64,000 nt of DNA, from the NCBI GenBank assembly GCA_006535965.1, contig QEAR01000075.1:34838-98837 (forward strand), given 5' to 3'. Made by a program: the position numbers and the translations under genes. Source of the DNA: Spizellomyces sp. 'palustris'. Taxonomy: Eukaryota; Chytridiomycota; Chytridiomycetes; Spizellomycetales; Spizellomycetaceae. Positions 45,465 through 57,664 of the stretch are shown here, in pieces (position 1 is the stretch's first letter; each line of letters starts with the position of its first letter). Below the pieces are notes generated by a model. That model had not been told where the DNA came from. It saw nothing but the letters and a program-made list of their open reading frames with translations, and did not search any database.

Positions 45465-47295
45465 CTACAACCCCCCAGCCCTCTTTAAATTCCTATGCTC
45501 AATCACACGACTCTTTATCCTCCGATACGTCCGTACCGTAAATAACCGATCCAACCCCTCCCTCCTCGCCATGGACTCAACAGGAGCTGCAACATCATGA
45601 TCCACAACAGCCGCCAAAATCGATGGATCAGCCGGATGGATCGGTGCATGTCCTTCCAACCTCGACACCGCATGGGGGTCCCCATGTCGAGCAGCAAGTG
45701 TATACCACTCCAACGCTTCCTCCATATCCCCCTGAACCCCAATCCCGTTTTCAGTAAAATACCCGACAGCATACTCGGCTTTTGCTAATCCCTTTTCAGC
45801 AGCCTTTCGAGCCCAAATATAGGCTTCCTCGTCATCTTGTACGAGAACCTCTTTACCGTTTGCGTCTTCTGCACCCGTGAAATGCCACGCACAGAGCTCG
45901 TACATGGCTTCTGCGCTGCCTTTTTGGGCCGCGAGCGAGTAATATGTTATTGAGGCACTTGGGTCGATGGTGGCGCCGAGGTCACCAAATTGGTATACGT
46001 GTCCCAATCGGAGTTGGGAAGGGACGTGTCCTAGTTTTGCGGCGCGGCGGAGGAGGTCCAACGCGGTTGCGGGGTCGGCTTTACCGTTCAATGCATTTGG
46101 ATCGTGTTCGTGGAGGAGGGCGAGTTGGTATAGGGCGTGTGGGTGTTTGGGTGTAGCGTACCGCGCAGATAGGTTAAGCCATTTGATGGATGACGAGATA
46201 TTGCGGGGTTGTCCGAGTTCGCCGTTGGCAAGAATCATGCCGAGGCGGTACATGGCTCCTGGGTGATGAGCTATCGCTGCTTTCCGGTACTTTTTGACAG
46301 CAGATGCAGGATCAGGGGGTGCATTCGTTCCTCGACCGTGTTCGTAGCAGAGTGCAGCATGGTAGGTTGCATCCGCGTGACCTACACTCTACTATCAATC
46401 ACCCCGCACATCTAAATGGTCCTCAAAGAAAACATGTCAACATACCCTTTTTGGCTGCTCTCAAATACAATGGGAACGCCTTCTCGTAATCGGGCTTATG
46501 CCTCATCTGCGACCCAGGAACACCCGTAATCAACAAACACCCAAACGTAAACTGGGCATCCGCGTACCCCTCTTTGGATAACTCTCGCAATATCTTCAAC
46601 CCTTCATCTAAATAAGTTTTTTGTCCTGTTTCGAGGTACCGTAAATTCTCAATGAGGTATTTCGCGTATGCGTATCGTGCGGATTGGGAGGTGGGTGATG
46701 AAGGGGTTACGGATGCAGCGTGCTTGAGTTTATCAATGGTTTCAAGGAGGGAAAGTTGGGTTTGGACTGCTGTCGGTGTGTGTTTGAGTTTGAAGATAGT
46801 GTTTGGGTTGTGTGGGTCTGGGCGTTCAGAGTCTTCCATACTGCTTGCTGTGCTTATTGTGCTTGTTGTGCTGGGTCGTCGGTCTCGACGGGTGTACGGT
46901 GTGGAGAGGTCGCTGGTCATGGGAGACGCGGTAAGAGGTGGAGAGATGGGGCCTTGCTCAAGATCGTTCATGATGAGACGAGCGGGTCTGGAGAGCTTGC
47001 GCATTGCTCGAAAGCCGACTTCCTCGGTTTGAGGATATGGCTCCTCGGTCACCTCATGCTTGGTCCCAACATCCTTGCTCTCAGAACTAGCAATGGAATG
47101 ACGTTTCCGTTCTCCATGCTTGGGTCCGCGTGCAATGGCATCCAATGAATTCCTTCCATCTCCGCTTTCGTATGCTGTTTTGATAAACTTGCTCTTGTTG
47201 TCTCCTTGTTTGGGAGCTATCTGCCAAGAACGAATCGCTTGCCGTGACCGCTGCTTGGCCGGTAAGGGAGGTGTTGCTAGATCGTCTGCCATCAT
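45465..47295 (-). CDS. SKT5: Sel1-repeat protein like Chs4/Skt5, chitin synthase activator
   Basis: Skt5/Chs4 binds and activates chitin synthase III at the bud neck or septum in yeast. The start at 47295 gives MMADDLATPPLPAKQRSRQA, then a Ser-rich disordered region. The conserved domain begins QSARYAYAKYLIENLRYLET and runs through Sel1 repeats: YADAQFTFGCLLITG, YEKAFPLYLRAAKKG, HADATYHAALCYEHG, AMYRLGMILANGELG, SQLRLGHVYQFGDLG, SITYYSLAAQKGSAEAMYEL, AEYAVGYFTENGIG, EALEWYTLAARHGDP. The C-terminus ends EHRNLKRAGGL. No CaaX prenylation box is present, unlike yeast Skt5. One intron lies at 46382-46445. With GFA1, it is a second chitin-related gene in the window. Confidence 0.82.
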
Positions 47296-47612
47296 GTTGC
47301 CGGAAAACACATAAACGTCAACGAGAGAAAAACGACCCTCAAAGACGACCTTTAAAAACAGCCAAGGCGGGGCCGGGACTGTTGGTTGGAAACGCAAGTT
47401 CCGAAGTCCGGAGCACAAGAAACGCTCGCCCTCGGCCGTCACACATCTGCCGATCACCATGACTGTGCATGCTGTGCCACATTACCAAGTGTGAAGGCGA
47501 TTGCACAGCCCTTGCATGTGAAAAGGGAACAAAATTACTTGCTAAAAAACTGCTCTATTCAAGTATTTTTTTTAGGATATCCGGGTATTTAAACAAGAAA
47601 TGGGCGCATTTT

Positions 47613-49279
47613 TCATTTGGATGATCCGGCGTGCTCGTGCCCAACTTTTTTTAAATCGCTGAAGATCACAGAAGGTGTGAATACAATGCAACGTCACAAG
47701 GACGATTTGACTGGCACGCCTTACCCCATCTTTGTCGTTTCGACCGGTGTACCATACAAAATCAACTGGTTGATCACGGTTGTTTCCTCTCCTCCCAAAT
47801 TATCTTGCACAAAAATCTAAAAAACGTCATCCAACCGTCAACGACACAGACCAAATGTACAGACTCTGACAGATACTCACATTCAGATTGTGTACGCTTT
47901 GGTATTTAACAAATCGTAGGGGAATCACCGCCCCGGTCTCATAGTCATTTTCGGAAACTTCAATGGTCTCGACTGGGTCTGTGGAATCCGCCTCATCAAA
48001 TGAGAGGATGGCTGCCCTGTTCACAAACGTTTTGATAGTCTTTGGTGCTTGGCCTGATCAGAAGCGGGGAAGTGTAGGAGGCTGAGCTATAAGGATGGAT
48101 ATGCCAAAACCCGAAACGACCATACCTGAAGGACCAGGCACAATCTTAATCGAGTGCAGTTTGACCGCTTGGTTGAACGGCACACTGATAATGAGCTGCT
48201 CGTCTACATCACTTTCCAGAAACGAGTCATCCTTTTTGAAAATGTTGCGCACATTGTGGTTGTGGGATTGGTTGAGGCACTCGAGTTGGTTGACCGTGAC
48301 AAATTCCGTCAGGTCGCTCTGAAAAGTGTGCACGTGTCAATCCTGCATTCATGGTTGATCAGCGTGTCTGAATGACATACGTGGCCGCCGAGTCCTGCGG
48401 CATTGTTGGATTCATCGGCGGGCCCTTGAAATTGCTTGTATCGCCATTCATTGTCAGCGAAGACTAGGAGCCCTCATCTCAGCATCCTTATCGTACCTTG
48501 ATTAGCTGCTCTAATCCTTGCTTGTTTGCACCCTTCAGTTCGCCAATCTTTGATCCAGCCTTGAAAAACTGACATTATGCAACCCAGTGTCAGTTGCTCG
48601 CCCAATCTGACTTTTGGTTGGCACACTCTTCATATACCTGAAAGGTTGGCATCGCCTGCACGCCAGCAGCTGCAGCTACTTCCTAATCAGATGATGTATT
48701 GGAATTATGGTACCGTGTCGTCGGTTTGGACTGGACTTTTCACTCACTTGCAATTCGTCAACATCAACTTGGGAAAAAGTGACATGTCTATGGTCATGAT
48801 GATAAGTCCCATGAACCTTTTATGCAAAATCGAATGCAATGCTGACCTGTATTTCGTGCTAAGCTCAGCAAATACTGTGCATGCATCCGGGTGGGTTAAG
48901 TCCCATTGTATCTACATCGGTCCGTCGACATTTAAGACCTACCAGGCTTGATCATCTACAAATATTCACTAGTGAGTAACCGTCTCAACAACAACGACAC
49001 GACCTGGCAGTGCCTACCTGACAAGGACCGCACCAGCTGCACAAGAAAGCAATAAAAAACATCAAGAACCATAACACTAACGCGGATGCAAACACCAGTG
49101 AATAAAGTAGTGCATACCTGGCTGTGAAATCCACCACGATCTACGGATGCATCGCGCGCTAGGTAAGCTTTAGCTCGCCATGCAAGTCAACAAATGCGAC
49201 ATACCAATTTCTTGGCATCAGCTTGAGAAAGCAGTGCCTGATATTCCGCCTGTGTTCTAATACTTTTAACAAGAGACAT
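47613..49279 (-). CDS. TXNL1: TXNL1-like thioredoxin with C-terminal PITH domain
   Basis: TXNL1 is a cytosolic thioredoxin that associates with the 26S proteasome lid through its PITH domain. Exon 1 from 49279 encodes MSLVKSIRTQAEYQALLSQA. The next exons supply the thioredoxin core. The redox site reads SWCGPC near 49015. The PITH domain is clear: DLTEFVTVNQLECLNQS, NVRNIFKKDDSFLESDVDEQ, LIISVPFNQAVKLHSIKI, VNRAAILSFDEADS, AVIPLRFVKYQSVHNLN. The last exon, by an acceptor near 47650, gives the small tail KMVGHEHAGSSK, matching the family's short basic end. It is divergent from SPB4, 226 bases between starts. Confidence 0.9.
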
Positions 49280-49505
49280 GTTGCGCTTATTGTGTACGAG
49301 TCTACAAGGTGAATTCCACTTTGTTGACGAACCCAAAAAGCTTGAGGGCCACGTTTGTGCTGGATGACGAATCTCATGGCGATAAATTGAAATATTGGTT
49401 ATAATGATCGATGGCTTAGTTGAATTGTTTTTGAGGACGCGCAGGTTGGGTAAGAACAGGTTTAGACTTTTGGGAATTTTTCCTCGAGGAAGACGTTGAG
49501 AAACC
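49280..49505. promoter_or_regulatory. Short shared promoter region of TXNL1 and SPB4
   Basis: The two divergent ATGs are only 226 bases apart, so both promoters must overlap or be read through the other's leader. No motif is claimed. Confidence 0.5.
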
Positions 49506-51676
49506 ATGGAGGACATTGCGAATGCGGGAAGATGGGATGCACTGAACCCGCCATTATCGGCACCCATGTAGGTCCTGGGTTTGGTAATTGACTGGCATGC
49601 TGGGTATTAATGGCTTCTTCTCTGCAGTTTGGATGCTCTTCGAACACTATCATTTACTCAAATGACACCGGTGCAGGCGTCTACTGTACCGTTATTTATG
49701 AAGAATAAGGATGTTGTTGTAGAGGTGAGCAAGCGAGCTAATTGTGGTGGCGGAATATATGATATACAGCTACACAGAAAATAACACCTTTCTGCCTTGC
49801 AACGTGGTTTTCAGGCTGTAACAGGTTCAGGAAAAACACTGTCGTTCGTCATCCCTATCCTCGAAATGCTCCTTCGACGACATCGCGATGGTCGAGGACT
49901 CTTGAAAAATCAAATCGGCGCTGTCATCATTTCTCCAACACGAGAACTTGCACGGCAAATCTACGATGTTGCTACAACCTTCCTAGATGCCATAAATACA
50001 GCGGCCACTGCCGAATTAGAACAGTCTGAAAATCAGGATGATGACTTTCAGGGAACAATACCGGCCCTTCAACACATGCTGTTTATTGGTGGAAATAATG
50101 TGCAGGAGGATGTCCAGCGATTTCAGAGGGAGGGTGCCCAACTAGTCATTGGAACTCCCGGCCGCCTGGATGATTTATTGAAACGGGGTGCAGTATTCAG
50201 TACCAAAGAGTTGGAAGTCCTTGTGCTGGATGAAGCCGATCGGCTACTCGACATGGGATTCGAACACACCCTAACATCGATTATCCAACGACTCCCGAAA
50301 CAGCGACGAACGGGATTATTTTCTGCTACCATGTCTGATGCATTGAATCAACTCGTTCGCGTTGGTCTTCGGAATCCGGTTCGTGTTCAGGTCAAGGTGG
50401 AGAGTTTAACCAAACAGGAGGAACAATGTACACCATCCAGTTTGGAAATCGGATATGTGATATGCACGCCTGAGCAGAAACTCGTTCAGCTTATGCGTTT
50501 CTTGAAGAGAGAAAAGGATAAAAAGTTTATTGTATATTTTGCAACGTGTGCTTGTGTCGACTATTTTTTTAAGGTGAGGCGATTTGCGAAAATTGGATTT
50601 TGGGACAAGTGCTGATAATTTATTGTTAATGGTTACCATAGGTGCTATCAAACTTACGCGACCTCAAGGAATTTTCGTTCCATTCGTTGCACGGCAAAAT
50701 GGATCCCAAACGGCGTGAAGCCGTTTACAAAAAATTCACGTCTGCCCCCTCTTCCTCCATCCTAGTTTGCACAGACGTAGCTGCCCGCGGACTGGATATT
50801 CCCGACGTCGACTATGTAATTCAATTCGATCCACCTCAGGACCCCAAATCATTTGCCCACAGGTGTGGTCGAACTGCTCGGTTGGGAAGGGAGGGCAAGG
50901 CGGTGGTGTTTTTGACGGCACAAGAGGACACCTATGTCGAGTTCCTTAGGATTCGAAAAGTCCCGATGGTCGAGCATCCCTTGATATCAGATGCTGAAGA
51001 CGGACAAAAATGGGCAGAGAATGATATTCTAGAAGCCGTCCGTAAAGCCAATACCAAAGATAGAGACCTCTACGAAAGGAGCACAAAAGCTTTTGTAAGC
51101 TGGGTGCGATCCTACAGCGAGCACCAAGCGAATTATATCTTTCGGTTCAAAGACGTCGATGTCGCAGCTGTTGCCCGTGCCTTTGGGCTCCTCAAGCTTC
51201 CCAAAATGCCGGAGCTGAAACCGCTCAAGATTGACTTTCAGCCTACAGACATCAAGATTGACTCCATCAAATACAAAGACAAGGCCCGCGAAAAGCAGCG
51301 ACAGGCCAAAATCGCTAAAGAAAAGGCCTTGGCCGATGGAGAGGCGGCAAAGAGAGATAAAAAGCGTAAACAGAAACCAAAAGAGACGGTTTCATGGTCG
51401 CAGCATAAGGAGTTAAAGGAGCGCAGGTTGGAGCGAAGAGAAAAGAAGGAGAAGAAGCGGGTAGCGATTGCTAAAGCCAAAGTGGAAGGCACGTTTGTTC
51501 CCAAGATAAAGAATACGATGGAACTCGACACCAGCTCTAAGCGAACCCGGGGGAGTGATAGTGATAGCGAGGATGACTGGGAGGAAATGAAGTTGGAGGC
51601 TCGGGCGTTGAAAAAGGCCAAAAAGGGTGGAGAGACTCGACATCTGGAGATGGATTCATCGTCGGATAGCGACTAA
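49506..51676 (+). CDS. SPB4: SPB4/DDX55 DEAD-box RNA helicase
   Basis: Spb4/DDX55 is an ATP-dependent helicase for 60S subunit assembly, acting on 25S/28S rRNA. Exon 1 (49506-49562) encodes [20 protein letters not shown], and exon 2 gives [19 protein letters not shown] (Q motif). Then come [14 protein letters not shown] (motif I), PTRELARQI (Ia), TPGRLDDLL (Ib), [13 protein letters not shown] (II, DEAD), FSATM (III), [14 protein letters not shown] (IV), [20 protein letters not shown] (V) and [11 protein letters not shown] (VI). The C-terminal extension [30 protein letters not shown] is the DUF4217/SPB4 block. A long basic helix and an acidic DSSSDSD tail end the protein. Three introns. Confidence 0.95.
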
Positions 51677-51843
51677 TATATTGTGCACAGAGGATCTGGT
51701 GCGGGCGATTGGCATGTACATAGATTGCAGTAGCTTCCATGCTGTATTTATTCTTAGATATAATATTATTCGTATAGTTAAGCAGCACGTTTCAAATTCT
51801 ATTGTACGACCATCAATATCTCGTTCTGTCTATATGCTGATTG

Positions 51844-52779
51844 TCAGCCCTCATTTTTACTCCCTTTGGAATCCCTCTGTTCCTGTTGCCCCTCCAGCAT
51901 CTTCAAAACGTCCGCAAACAAGGCAGTGAACATACTCTGTACACCTTCACCAGTTAAAGCCGATGTCTCAAAATACCTTAATCCCGCAATAGTGACATTA
52001 ATCTAAGCAAAAAATATGAAAGCCGAAAGACACACCAACACCTACCGTAATCCCAATTGTTCCGCCAAGCTCTCTCCTTCCTTTCTTGTTACTGCTCGTG
52101 GGGCCTGATCCACTTTGTTGGCAACGAGAAAACTGATCGTTTCGCTTTGACAGTAGGTATTCAGCTCGTCAATCCAGGACTGGAGATTGGTGAAGGTTTC
52201 CTTTATTGATGTGTCGTAGACGAGGATCACCTAAAAGGGACAGCACCAATTCTTGTGTGGTTCTAGCACAAGTAGAAATCAAACTGTAACTTACACCATG
52301 TGTGTCCTTGTAAAATTCGTTCCGGATCTCAAAGTATACAGAGTCCCCCGCAATATCCCAAAAGTTTACTTTGACTATCTCCGAAATTTGAATACCGTCA
52401 ACAATGAGCACGCTTTTTATACAGAAGCTTAATAGATTGACGCACCTTCAACCTCATCCATTTGAATCGTCTTGACGCCGTAGTCTATCCCAATGGTTGA
52501 TATATATTCTGAAATGAACTGTATGGATATCTGTAAGTCTACTCAGCATTTATGACAAAAACTATGTAGCAAGAACAATTACCCTCCCCTCGCAATACCG
52601 CTTGATCAGACAGCTTTTGCCGACGTTTGGATCTCCCATGCTCAGTATTTTGATTCTGGATTTTTTAAAAAAGCATTATGTATCATGTTGGATGATGGTT
52701 TTTGAATCTGGGGAGGAAACCTTTTGGCATCGCTCTTGGTTTTGACTGGTGTGCTGAGGTGGCCTGGTTCTCTGTCCAT
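51844..52779 (-). CDS. RJL-family small GTPase (DNAJC27/RBJ GTPase domain, no J domain)
   Basis: RJL proteins are an ancient Ras-like family, kept mostly by organisms with flagella. Exon 1 (from 52779) encodes MDREPGHLSTPVKTKSDAKR. The next exons give IKILSMGDPNVGKSCLIKRY (P-loop GxxxxGKS), FISEYISTIGIDYGVK (switch I) and VNFWDIAGDSVYFEIRNEFYKD (switch II with RJL's RNEFYKD hallmark). Then come THGVILVYD, FLVANKVDQ (NKxD, G4) and FETSALTGEGV (SA, G5). The catalytic Gln61 position is not Gln (DIAGDS), as in other RJLs. The C-terminus is short and polar and carries no J domain and no prenylation Cys, unlike animal DNAJC27. Stop at 51844. Confidence 0.9.
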
Positions 52780-53348
52780 GTCGAAGAACAAGGACGACGG
52801 GTGGACGCGTTCACGCGTGTTTTTTGCTGAAGACTGCTCTAGATTGTTGCTTTTGTTTTTATCTATGATGATTCCTTTACGCTTTTGTTTTTATTTGTGA
52901 TTTCATTGGACCATTGCAGCTTTATTCGGCAAGACCATCCTGTAAGTTTGCCTCGCCAGGATCGCCTAAACACCAGGCCATTACGACAATCATCCCTGGC
53001 CAATTCCGCCTCACCTTGAAGCCAATTTCGCCCCACCTTATGACCAAATTTCCCACATGGCCTGGTAGGATCTTACAACCTTTTCACATGTCAAATAGTA
53101 GATGTAACCTCTGCTATCCAATACACCAACGCATTCATTTGTCCCAACCTCCGATCTGGTCGTTGTCGGACGCGACGCGTAGCTTGGTCTTCTTTTGGCC
53201 CTGCTGATTCAGCAAAGATCTTGAGTTTCTGGGTTTGCCTTTTTGACGTGTGATTAAGGAGACTGCTCATTTTAGAGGAGTTGGTCTACAGGTTAGTATT
53301 ATCCTTCTCTTCATTGTAGTGGACTTGACTTTGACGGTGCATCAAGTA
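52780..53348. other. Intergenic, no gene seen
   Basis: This stretch of about 570 bases lies between the divergent RJL and lipase genes. Only short frames, no recognised motif. Confidence 0.5.
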
Positions 53349-55311
53349 TGAGTGCCATCGCAGAGAGCGGCAGCTTTAATGATGAACTCGTTAATGCATG
53401 TGATGTGAAGGCAATGATGACTGGGTGAGAACCGAATCGTTATTTATGCATTGTTTCATTTTACAGTCCCATAGCATGTCTCACGTTCATTGGTATGATA
53501 CTAGGATGCCAGAACGCAAAACTTCCATCGCGGACTCTGCATACGGAAGCAGCGAAGATCTTCTTTGCACAGGTCTCGATTACCTCACTTCGGATTTATC
53601 TGCAGAATCGGAGAACGACGTTAGCCCCTGTCCCGTCTGGAGTTCATTTGATGAGGAGGAATGTCTATTTGATTTTGGAACAGAGGCTGTCCCAACGGAG
53701 GAGGACGCCGTTCGAAAGATTCCGCTACTAAAGGACACAAAGGAGTTGATTGAGTTCTGGTGGGCATGCTCGGAATGACACTGCTTTTTGGATTGGTTTC
53801 TGATGTGGGAATGTAGGAAGTACCCGTGTGAACACCATATCGTTGAGACGCGAGATGGATTTATGGTACCTGCCATGCGTTAAGCGATTGTTAAAGGTCC
53901 GGGGAACTCATTTCTTTGCAGCTCGGTTTATACCGCATTCCAAATCCCCAACATGGCCCAACAGCCTTCTCCGCCATCCCCCCGTACGAACGACCTCCCG
54001 TCATCATCTGGCACGGCTTGTACATTCAGAGCGCTGCTTTTGTCTCTTCTCCAGCCGGTCCAACTGGAAATCTCGCACTTGTCCTCGCCGACGCTGGCTT
54101 TGACGTTTGGCTTGCCAACAGCCGTGGAACCATTTCATCCCGTCGACACAAGCATTGGCAAAGTCCTGAAGAAGCCATGTTTCATTCACAATATTGGAAG
54201 TACGTTGGGTTGGATGAAATGGCGAAATTTGATGTGCCTGCGGTAGTTAACTATGTATGCGAGACCACCGGGTGGAATAAAGTGGCATACTTGGGGTATA
54301 GTCAAGGGACTGCCCAGATGTTCATGAGCTTGAGTGTTAGCGAGGAGATGAATGAGAAAGTGGCCATTTTCGTGGGGCTAGCTCCAGCTTTGAAGCCGAA
54401 ACGTAAGCTTACCGTTTTCAAGTACCGGAGCATTCAACTGAATTTGTAATGATCTTCCAGCGATATCAAACGAGACGATCAACGGCTTAACCCGCCGATT
54501 CACACCATCTGTCCTGTATGGTCTCGGAATCTGGTCTTTCCTCCCACCTGCAGAATGGCTACGGCCTATGCTCCCCTCTGATATGTATGCCCAAATCGTG
54601 CACAACGCATTAATGATTCTTACCGGGTGGAAATGCGACAAGTGGAAAAGGAACTGGTGGCCTGCACTTTATATGCATTTGTTTGGGGGAGGAAGCGTGC
54701 GGAATGTAGTGGTAGGTTCTGTAGGCGCAGCGAATGATCGCAGGCGACGATTATAATGCTTAACGGTAACGTATACTACGATAGCACTGGTTTCGAATCA
54801 TAACGCAACAAACCTTCACCCCGTACGAGCACGAAATTGCCCCACACCATCTCCGCCTCATTTCTCCCACACAAGAAGAACAACAGCGCACAACTACTGC
54901 TATTCAAACCTTCGCGCCAAAACGTACCGGACCATGCTCTTACCCGACACATCACATCAAAACAACAGTGGTTTTGTTTTGTGGAGCTGACGACACGATT
55001 TCGGATCCAGACGTCTTTAAAACTGCTCTGCCAAAAGCCTCGATTAAGATTATTGATGTGAGTATATTATAAGCTGAAGTCGCTTCTGCTTCTATACAAT
55101 CTTCTTTTTGCTGAGCAGTTGCTTTGTTCGCTTCGTTCTGTAGGACTACGAGCATATGGTGAGTATCACATTGGTTTTGCTAACTCCAAACAGATCAAAT
55201 ACTGACTTCCTTGGTTCATAGGACTTCCTTTGGGACCCAGCCGCAAAGGAAGTAGTTTGGAATGATGTGATAACTGCCATACGAGAAGCGATGAATCTTG
55301 TGAATGTATAA
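53349..55311 (+). CDS. Acid lipase / sterol esterase-like alpha/beta hydrolase
   Basis: Family: animal lysosomal acid lipase and fungal Yeh/Tgl1-type steryl ester hydrolases. Exon 1 from 53349 encodes MSAIAESGSFNDELVNACD. A GTGAGA donor and a TACTAG acceptor lead to MPERKTSIADSAYGSSEDLL and an acidic extension. The lipase core is YPCEHHIVETRDGFM, GLYRIPNPQHGP, PPVIIWHGLYIQSAAFV (oxyanion HG), GFDVWLANSRGT and VAYLGYSQGTAQMFMSL (Ser in GxSxG). Then come FCGADDTISDPDVF (Asp) and DYEHMDFLW (His), completing the triad. Unlike secreted acid lipases it has no signal peptide, and unlike yeast Yeh1 no N-terminal TM helix, so it may be cytosolic. The stop is at 55311. Confidence 0.85.
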
Positions 55312-55662
55312 ACGGGCAAAGGCTGGGGAATGTATAAACTGGGTAACCTAAGGTGAAAAAGGGGGCTGCTACAAGACAAAAGATATATTACTTCTCATAA
55401 TGGGACTGGGTTCCGGCTGTGTTCCAGCTTGGTTTTAAAATTGTTTTGTTCTGAAATGATTCCTATATGGCATGCCTCTAATAGGCTCTACGATGAAATC
55501 TATATATACTTTTGCGGCAGTCAGCATACAGGTTTCTAGTGAAACAAATGCCATCGGGCAAGGCGTATGCACTCCACCGCTTGCGGATGACGGAACTGGT
55601 GCATATTAACCAACATAGTTCTATAATGTAAAACTCCGGCATTATGCCAGTTGGTATCAACC

Positions 55663-57116
55663 TCAGATTCTCTCTGGATCGTCCGTTACAACGCTTTGTG
55701 ACCCTCGCGTTCGCGCGTTAGGCCTTGCTGAGGAACCTGTGGCGGCGGGTGCAGCACCGCTTCCTAGGGTGATTGGGGTCAAATGAGCGTCTTCTCGTGC
55801 ACGGTTAGCCAAGATTTCGTCTAGCTTGGTTTGAACGATGCCCCCAAAGCGGCGACTACTGGATGCATCGTAATTCTAATGAAAGGGATGCATCATCAAT
55901 GCCACATCTTCAGCTACATGTTAAAGTATTGCTGGCAGGAGCTGTGGAACAGACCTTGCTCTTCGCATCCTCCTCGTTCTTTCGCATAAACTCGTTCCAC
56001 ATTGCGGGTCGAACGTACCAGGCGCCATATTTTTCACGGATCCGTCGTGCATCTTCTTGGGATACAGCGCCCTGTCCTTCCATCCCTCGCTGTCTTCTTC
56101 GGGGACTCCCGCTTCGTCGCTTGTCCTTGCCGATCTGTAGTCCAAGATTTTCTCTTAAACTTTGCAAAAGAGCTTCTGGCGGGTTCGCCTCGCGGACAAT
56201 GTTGAGCCGAACAGATGGTTTGGCTTCTAGGATGGACGGTTTGCACGCATTTAGCAGAATATCAAAGCCTTCAATATCTACTGGTCGCTGAGTGTCAGAA
56301 GGTTCTATTGGGGTGGGGTTGGCTCCCAGAGGGCCCGTAGGGTCAAAGACTGTTGGTGTGTCCAACGTGGATTGTACCCATGATTTGAGGTCTTGCGTGA
56401 CTTGCTTCATTTCTGCAAGCGCTTCTGCTTGATTGTTGGCTCTGACTGTGTCATTGGTTGGTAAGTGGGCTGAACCATGTTTCCGACGGTCGATAAGCTG
56501 GGAATACTTTTGAACTGGGTTGGTACAGACGTCTTGTTTGCCAACCACTGAGTCTGGACCATCGTGTGTGTGTGTTTGTTTGGAAAGCTCCTCTTCCTTC
56601 TGTCGCTCTTCGACGCTCTGGAGGTGAGCTTCAACAATTGGAAAATCCACATCGTCATCCAGCACCTGTTCCTGCTCTGATGGGTCGGTGTCCTCTCCCT
56701 GTTGATCATGCTCATAAATAATCCGTCGCACATCCCTCCTCACTTTGCTATTCTGATCAACAATTCTTAGAATCGCCTCTCTCTGGTCCTGAGTGAGCCC
56801 CTTGAATTTCTTCAACATGGTCTCCTCTAAATGTCTCTCCATGTCTTCCACCCTCCTCCTGTTTCGCATGACCCTCGGAAATGCCATCTGGTGTGCATTT
56901 TCTCTGGTGAGTTGCGTGGAGAGATCGAATAATGGAGGTTCGTATGGGTCTTGCGGCTCCAAAACTGTACGAAGTTCTGCGAGCGGCAAGCTGGTTATGG
57001 ATACGGTAGGTCATAGTGTCAAACATGTGTGCAGGTGCTATGGCTGGGAAGATAGTATGGGTGACTTGCCTGCGTGTGTGGACTTTACGCAAGGACCAAG
57101 GACGGACGAATACCAT
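55663..57116 (-). CDS. FAM47-like protein with YGAWY motif
   Basis: Exon 1 (57070-57116) encodes MVFVRPWSLRKVHTR and joins by a GC donor (ACGCAG|GCAAGT) to an acceptor at 56990 in frame, giving SLPLAELRTVLEPQDPYEPPLFDLS. The long middle exon is charged, with HLEETMLKKFKGLTQDQREA (coiled coil). Near 56030 it has RIREKYGAWYVRPAMWNEFM, like the KYGAWYL-P-W motif of FAM47 proteins. The last exon reads FGGIVQTKLDEILANRARED and ends at 55663. Animal FAM47E is linked to PRMT5 and chromatin; the wider family tends to follow ciliated lineages. Family assignment is moderate; no enzymatic motif is seen. Confidence 0.6.
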
Positions 57117-57664
57117 GTTTTCTGTTTATTTAAGATGAGCGATGGCTCTGACAGGTTTGTTAGGACGTTTGTGAACAATGGGCGGGATTGATGACAATCA
57201 CTGGGGGTCATTGTGATCAAAATGTTACTAAATCACGGATGCGTAGCTAAGCCCATCGGAAGAAATTCCAGCGCAAAGAGCATCTTTAGATGTTAACCTC
57301 ACCGTTGTTTGGCCCGCCGGTGACCAGAGGATAGAAAAGTCGTCGTTGGAACTTATAATAAGTGAGACTTTCTCCTCGTAAATTTGAATATAGGCCAAGG
57401 AATTAAATAAAAAAACCTCTGGCGTAACAGTTGATTCACATTTGTATTTTGTGGATATATTCATCTTGCTTGCTTTTGATCCCACCCGACCCGCTCAGTC
57501 GCGATACTACGCTTAATAAAGTACGTTCAATGTTACCCAAACATACAGACTATCGTCTGTGAATGGATGTACCCAATATGCGTCAGAAAAACACGTTTGA
57601 AATAGTCATAGAGAAAATACTCTTTTCCTACCTACTTTTTCCAGTCACGCTGATGTAGATCCTA

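Noticed and set aside
51844-52779. Rab or Ras protein
   Set aside because: RNEFYKD after switch II, the missing Gln61 and the missing C-terminal cysteine fit RJL better.
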